A stretch of 64,000 bases of DNA from Deltaproteobacteria bacterium (GTDB lineage Bacteria; Myxococcota_A; Polyangia; Nannocystales; Nannocystaceae): NCBI GenBank assembly GCA_016709225.1, contig JADJEE010000001.1, forward strand, positions 744,001 to 808,000, given 5' to 3'. Position numbers and translations under genes: made by a program. The notes under the pieces are model-generated. The model saw nothing but the letters and a program-made list of their open reading frames with translations. It was not told the DNA's origin and made no database searches. This document shows, one piece after another, positions 60,792-64,000 of the stretch. How positions within the stretch are numbered: position 1 is the first letter of the stretch; the number at the start of each line of letters is the position of its first letter.

Positions 60792-61211
60792 CTAGCGGCG
60801 GAACAGCGGCACGCGCGTGTCGAAGCCGCACTCGTGCAGGACGATCTGTGCGCCGCGACGCGAGCGCAGGCCGATGCCGAGCGGCGCCAAGAAGTTGGCC
60901 GTCGGCTCGTCGGGCTGCGGCGGCACCGTGCAGATCGCCAGCACCGCGATTTCCTCGTCGGGCTCGAGCTCGCAGAATGCGATCGCGCGGCGGACCTGCT
61001 CGATGGGGTAATCGGGCATGAACATCAGCGGGTCGATCACCACGAACGCGAGCTCTTCCATGTCGGCGGCCTGCAGCCAGCGGAACAGCGAGCCGGGTCG
61101 ATGATCGACCAGCACGAAGTTCTTCGCGTCCGGGAAGCCGGGGATGCCGAGCGGGAAGTGGATCAGCCGGTCGACGGGGGCGTCGAACTGCCCGAACCGC
61201 GTCGAACGGAT
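60792..61211 (-). CDS. fliW: Flagellar assembly factor FliW, likely ATC start
   Basis: A 139-residue protein matching FliW: TRFGQFDAPVDRLIHFPLGIPGF, FVLVDHRPGSLFRWLQA and AVLAICTVPPQP. FliW binds CsrA and flagellin and releases CsrA when flagellin drops. No ATG, GTG or TTG exists in frame near the expected start. The ATC at 61211 is 11 nt after GGAGGGG, in the right place and giving the normal length (IRSTRFGQF as the first residues). csrA overlaps the first 49 nt. Confidence 0.82.
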   Translation of the reverse strand: MRSTRFGQFDAPVDRLIHFPLGIPGFPDAKNFVLVDHRPGSLFRWLQAADMEELAFVVIDPLMFMPDYPIEQVRRAIAFCELEPDEEIAVLAICTVPPQPDEPTANFLAPLGIGLRSRRGAQIVLHECGFDTRVPLFRR

Positions 61212-61429
61212 GGTTCGGGTAGCCCCTCCAGCCGGTCGAGACTGATCTCGCTCGTCGCGCGGGCGTTCTCGTCCGCGATCTGTTGGTACAGCTCCTCCCG
61301 ATACACTGGGAGACCCAGCGGCGCCGTGATCCCCAGCCGCACCTGGCGACCCCGGATCTCCCGCACCACGATCTCGATGCCGTTGCCGATCAGGATCTTT
61401 TGTCCGATCTTGCGAGTGAGCGTCAGCAC
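61163..61429 (-). CDS. csrA: Carbon storage regulator CsrA
   Basis: An 88-residue RNA-binding translational regulator. The GTG at 61429 is 5 nt after AAGGAGG. The fold is standard: LTLTRKIGQKILIGNGIEIVVREIRGRQVRLGITAP and YREELYQQIADEN. The last 20 or so residues (LEGLPEPSVRRGSGSS) are an extra tail that runs over the fliW start. CsrA should bind the ANGGA sites in the flagellin leaders; FliW antagonises it. Confidence 0.93.
   Translation of the reverse strand: MLTLTRKIGQKILIGNGIEIVVREIRGRQVRLGITAPLGLPVYREELYQQIADENARATSEISLDRLEGLPEPSVRRGSGSSTPPSTG
61223..61229 (-). promoter_or_regulatory. Ribosome binding site of fliW inside csrA
   Basis: GGAGGGG on the minus strand, 11 nt before the proposed ATC start at 61211. 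Confidence 0.55.
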
Positions 61430-61497
61430 CTTCGCCTCCTTGGCGTGTCGGGACGGACCGAGTCGAGACTTCGCGTTTCGTCATGGTCGTCGTCGCT

Positions 61498-61512
61498 GCA
61501 GTGCTAGCACCT
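61498..61512 (-). promoter_or_regulatory. Candidate sigma-54 promoter and palindrome upstream of csrA
   Basis: The minus strand reads AGGTGCTAGCACTGC with GG and GC 10 nt apart. The same place holds the palindrome GTGCTAGCAC (61501-61510). About 70 nt upstream of csrA. One of the two could be the real signal. Confidence 0.35.
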
Positions 61513-61725
61513 TTTGTCGTGGGAACGGAACAGGCGCGCGGCAAGCGGTGCGTGGGGGTCCGAATCGGGCCCGTACGGGGCTCGGCGATGGCTTCTGGGC
61601 CGCTCGGCCGCGTCCACCCCAGCGCGTCGGCGTCGTCGACGGGGGCCCGCCGCGGCGAGATCGGCTCCCCGCGGCAGGCGGTCGCACGGGCGGCTTCGAC
61701 CGGCGCGGCGGAACGTGGGCGGGGC

Positions 61726-62631
61726 TCAGCCGGCATCGAGGAGGCTCGGTCCCAGCACGCGTGAGGCCACGGTCACGGCGGCTTGCATGGTGTTCTCGGC
61801 CAGCGACAGCGTCGAGAAGGCCTCGGCCGCGTCGGCGTCGACGAGGTCGGAGCGCAGGCTCTGGTAGACGCTGCGACTCTGCCGCGCGGCCTCGTCGGCG
61901 CGTTGCAGCTGCGACATGCGCACGCCCACGCGGGTGCGCTCGCCGAGCACCTGGTCGAACGCGGCGGCCATGCCGTCGATGTCGCTGCGCACCGCGTCGG
62001 CGTCGTCGTTCTCGAGATCGGCCTGCAGATCGGCGAGCGCCGCCAGCACGTCGATGCTGTTGGGATCGCTGGCGCGCTGGGCGAACGCGAGGCTGCCGGA
62101 GGCGCCGATCTCGACGGTCTGCGTGGGGCCGACCTCGGCCGAGCGCACCGCGGCGAAGGTGTCGACGTCGTAGGTGAAGCCAGTGCCGTCGACGTAGGGC
62201 GGCGAGCGGGTGTCGACGTGGGCGAAGGCGTACTCGTCGCCGTGGCGCGTGTTGACGATCGCGATCATGGCGGAGCGCAGCGAGGCGACCTCGGCGGCGG
62301 CCGCCTGGCGCTGGCTGGCCGACATGGTGTCGTTGGCCATCGAGGTCGCGAGCTGTCGCGCGCGCACCAGCACGTTGCCGGCCTCGCCCAGCGCGGTGTC
62401 GGCGGTCTGCAGCCGCGACAGGCCGTAGCCGGCGGCGGTCTGGTGCGAGTCGGCGCGGGCGTCGAGCTCGCCGAGCAGGCGCGCGCGCGCAGCCGCGGCG
62501 GGGTCGTCGGAGGGCTTGGTCACGCGCTGGCCGCTCATCGCGACCCGCTGCGCCTGCTGCAGGCGCGAGCGTGCGGTCGAGATCGCGTGCAGCGCGAGGC
62601 CACTCTGTCGGCTCTGGGTGATGCGGATCAT
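61726..62631 (-). CDS. flgL: Flagellar hook-filament junction protein FlgL
   Basis: A 301-residue junction protein (HAP3). N-terminal MIRITQSRQSGLALHAISTARSRLQQAQRVAMSGQRVTKPSDDPAAAARAR is standard. The C-terminal flagellin-like helix (LVDADAAEAFSTLSLAENTMQAAVTVASRV) is typical. The ATG overlaps the flgK stop (ATGA). csrA follows after 296 nt. Confidence 0.94.
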   Translation of the reverse strand: MIRITQSRQSGLALHAISTARSRLQQAQRVAMSGQRVTKPSDDPAAAARARLLGELDARADSHQTAAGYGLSRLQTADTALGEAGNVLVRARQLATSMANDTMSASQRQAAAAEVASLRSAMIAIVNTRHGDEYAFAHVDTRSPPYVDGTGFTYDVDTFAAVRSAEVGPTQTVEIGASGSLAFAQRASDPNSIDVLAALADLQADLENDDADAVRSDIDGMAAAFDQVLGERTRVGVRMSQLQRADEAARQSRSVYQSLRSDLVDADAAEAFSTLSLAENTMQAAVTVASRVLGPSLLDAG

Positions 62632-64000
62632 AGTGCGAGCAACGTGTCGAAGAGGGTGTCCACGGTGGAGATGATGCGGGCGCCAGCCTGGTAGGCCCGC
62701 TGGTAGCGGGTGAGATCGACGAGCTCCTCGTCGATCGAGACGCCGGTCGCCGACTGCAGCAGCGCCTGGTTCTGCTCGAGCGAGGCGGCGGCCTCGTCGG
62801 CGGCGTCGGTCTCGGCACGGGCGTTGCGGCCGATCTCACCGATCATGGAGGCGACCTGCTGGCCCGCCGTGAGCGTGCCGCCGGCTGCCAGCGGTGCGTC
62901 GGCGAGGGCGAGCATCGCCAGCAGGTTGTCGTTGTTGCCGCTGGCGCCGGCCGCAGTGTCGGCGGCGGCGAACCACGCGGGGTTGTCGATCATGCCCGGC
63001 GCGAGCGCGAAGCCGGCGGCGGCACCCGCCACCTGGGCCGGCGGCGCGAACAGATCGCGACCGCTGACACCATCGGTGCCGAAGCCAGCGCCGTGGACGG
63101 CGTTGAAGCTGGTTGCCAGATCGTAGGCGAGCTGATCGAGGCTGTCGGCGGTCGCGACGAAGGTCTCGTCGCGCAGCATCAGTCGCCCGCCGATCGAGCC
63201 GCCGCGCAGGTCGTCGGTGACGTCGAGCGCTGCGCCGGAGACGTCGACCAGGTCGACCCGCAGTAGGCCGCCGTTGGCCGCGTCCGGCGTGCCGCGCAAC
63301 GACGCTGCGTTGGCGCCCTGGACCAGCGTCGCGCCGCCCTGGACCAGCAACGTGAGGGTGCCGTCGGCGGCCGGCAGCGTGGTGAGCTGCACGAGTCCGC
63401 CGAGCTCGTCCACCAGCTGCTGTCGGCGGTCGAGTTGCTCGGCGCGATCGGCCGTGTCGGGGGCGGTGCTGGCGACCCGTTCGTTGGCGTCGGCGATCTG
63501 GGCCGCCAGCTGATTGACGCGCGCGAGTTCGACCGAGATCGCACCGTCGGTGCCGCGTCGCTCGCGGTCGATGGTCGCGGCGGCGTCGGAGAACGCCGAG
63601 GTGAGGGCGTCGGCGCGCGCCAGCACGTCGCCGCGCAGCTGCGCGTCGGCCGGGTCGGTCGCGAGCGTGCGCAGGGCCGCGAAGAAGGCGTCGAGGCTGC
63701 CGCCGAGCCCGGCCTCGCGATCGGTGAACTTGCCCTCGAGCGCGCCGAGGCCGTCCGACATGGCCTGGTGCGCGCCGAGTCGCCCATTGGCGAGCAGCAC
63801 CCGCTGCGCGACCAGGTCGGACGAGCGTCGCAGCACCGCACCGATGCCGACGCCGCCGCCGGCGGCCAGCGACGAGAACTGCACGTCGCGCTTGGCGTAG
63901 CCGACGGTGTCGGCGTTGGCGGTGTTGCTCGACACCACCGAGAGGGCCGCCTGGTGGGTGACGATCGCGCTGCGCCCGATCTGCAGCAGTCCGCCGAGCG
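62628..64000 (-). CDS. flgK: Flagellar hook-associated protein FlgK, 5' end cut by window
   Basis: 457 codons are seen, open to the window edge; only a few N-terminal residues are missing. Visible start GGLLQIGRSAIVTHQAALSVVSSNTANADTVGYAKRDVQFSS is the FlgK N-terminus. C-terminal AASLEQNQALLQSATGVSIDEELVDLTRYQRAYQAGARIISTVDTLFDTLLAL is the standard end. Coupled to flgL by ATGA. Confidence 0.95.
   Translation of the reverse strand, partial: LGGLLQIGRSAIVTHQAALSVVSSNTANADTVGYAKRDVQFSSLAAGGGVGIGAVLRRSSDLVAQRVLLANGRLGAHQAMSDGLGALEGKFTDREAGLGGSLDAFFAALRTLATDPADAQLRGDVLARADALTSAFSDAAATIDRERRGTDGAISVELARVNQLAAQIADANERVASTAPDTADRAEQLDRRQQLVDELGGLVQLTTLPAADGTLTLLVQGGATLVQGANAASLRGTPDAANGGLLRVDLVDVSGAALDVTDDLRGGSIGGRLMLRDETFVATADSLDQLAYDLATSFNAVHGAGFGTDGVSGRDLFAPPAQVAGAAAGFALAPGMIDNPAWFAAADTAAGASGNNDNLLAMLALADAPLAAGGTLTAGQQVASMIGEIGRNARAETDAADEAAASLEQNQALLQSATGVSIDEELVDLTRYQRAYQAGARIISTVDTLFDTLLAL

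Noticed and set aside
61163..61211. csrA-fliW gene fusion by a true frameshift
   Set aside because: Both frames stay open through the overlap and an SD with correct spacing precedes the ATC. A simple overlap explains the data without an indel. Kept as an alternative only.

Overview
The window is very GC-rich, tightly packed bacterial chromosome. I infer a myxobacterium (Myxococcota), most likely near the Nannocystis/Plesiocystis group. The reasons are the number of small secreted lipoproteins with Asp/Ser/Thr/Gly-rich linkers behind the lipobox, a Ser/Thr kinase with an FHA domain, PAS-rich histidine kinases, multihaem cytochromes, and frequent 4-nt stop/start overlaps (ATGA or GTGA). No insertion sequence, prophage, CRISPR array or rRNA operon was seen. 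Two tRNA genes (Lys-TTT and Glu-TTC) lie at 7.7-8.0 kb.

Left part (1-25 kb): a trypsin-like protease cut by the window edge; a divergent lipoprotein with a cysteine-rich hydrophobic tail; a ketosynthase; an RCC1-like secreted protein; several lipoproteins; an overlapping operon of NUDIX hydrolase, two lipoproteins and a DUF4863 protein; a PAS/GAF histidine kinase followed by a response regulator that carries its DNA-binding domain at the N-terminus; a VWA lipoprotein; Lon protease; two membrane or envelope proteins of unknown role; and thioredoxin.

Middle part (25-48 kb): a haem cluster (ccsA/hemX-like, hemA, hemC); a divergent bufferin-type copper-peptide locus (bufB-bufC on the minus strand, a dihaem lipoprotein and a BufA2-like precursor on the plus strand); a Sir2-YdcF pair; a redoxin lipoprotein; aspS overlapped by lnt; a phosphoesterase with a TPR lipoprotein; a run of kinase-FHA, octahaem cytochrome and small membrane protein; a cardiolipin synthase coupled to a SprT-like metalloprotease; and a PilT-like remnant protein.

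Right part (48-64 kb): a flagellar block entirely on the minus strand. In transcription order it holds flgK (cut by the window edge), flgL, csrA, fliW, a Maf-type flagellin glycosyltransferase, a divergent flagellin, a copper-monooxygenase-like haem lipoprotein, three more flagellins, fliD, fliS, a FliT-like protein, a stand-alone HATPase-fold protein, a small unknown protein and a receiver-GGDEF protein. Three flagellin genes share a 5' leader made of two hairpins followed by an ANGGA-type Shine-Dalgarno sequence. This, together with csrA-fliW, suggests CsrA/FliW control of flagellin translation. fliW appears to lack any standard start codon and probably starts at ATC within the end of csrA.
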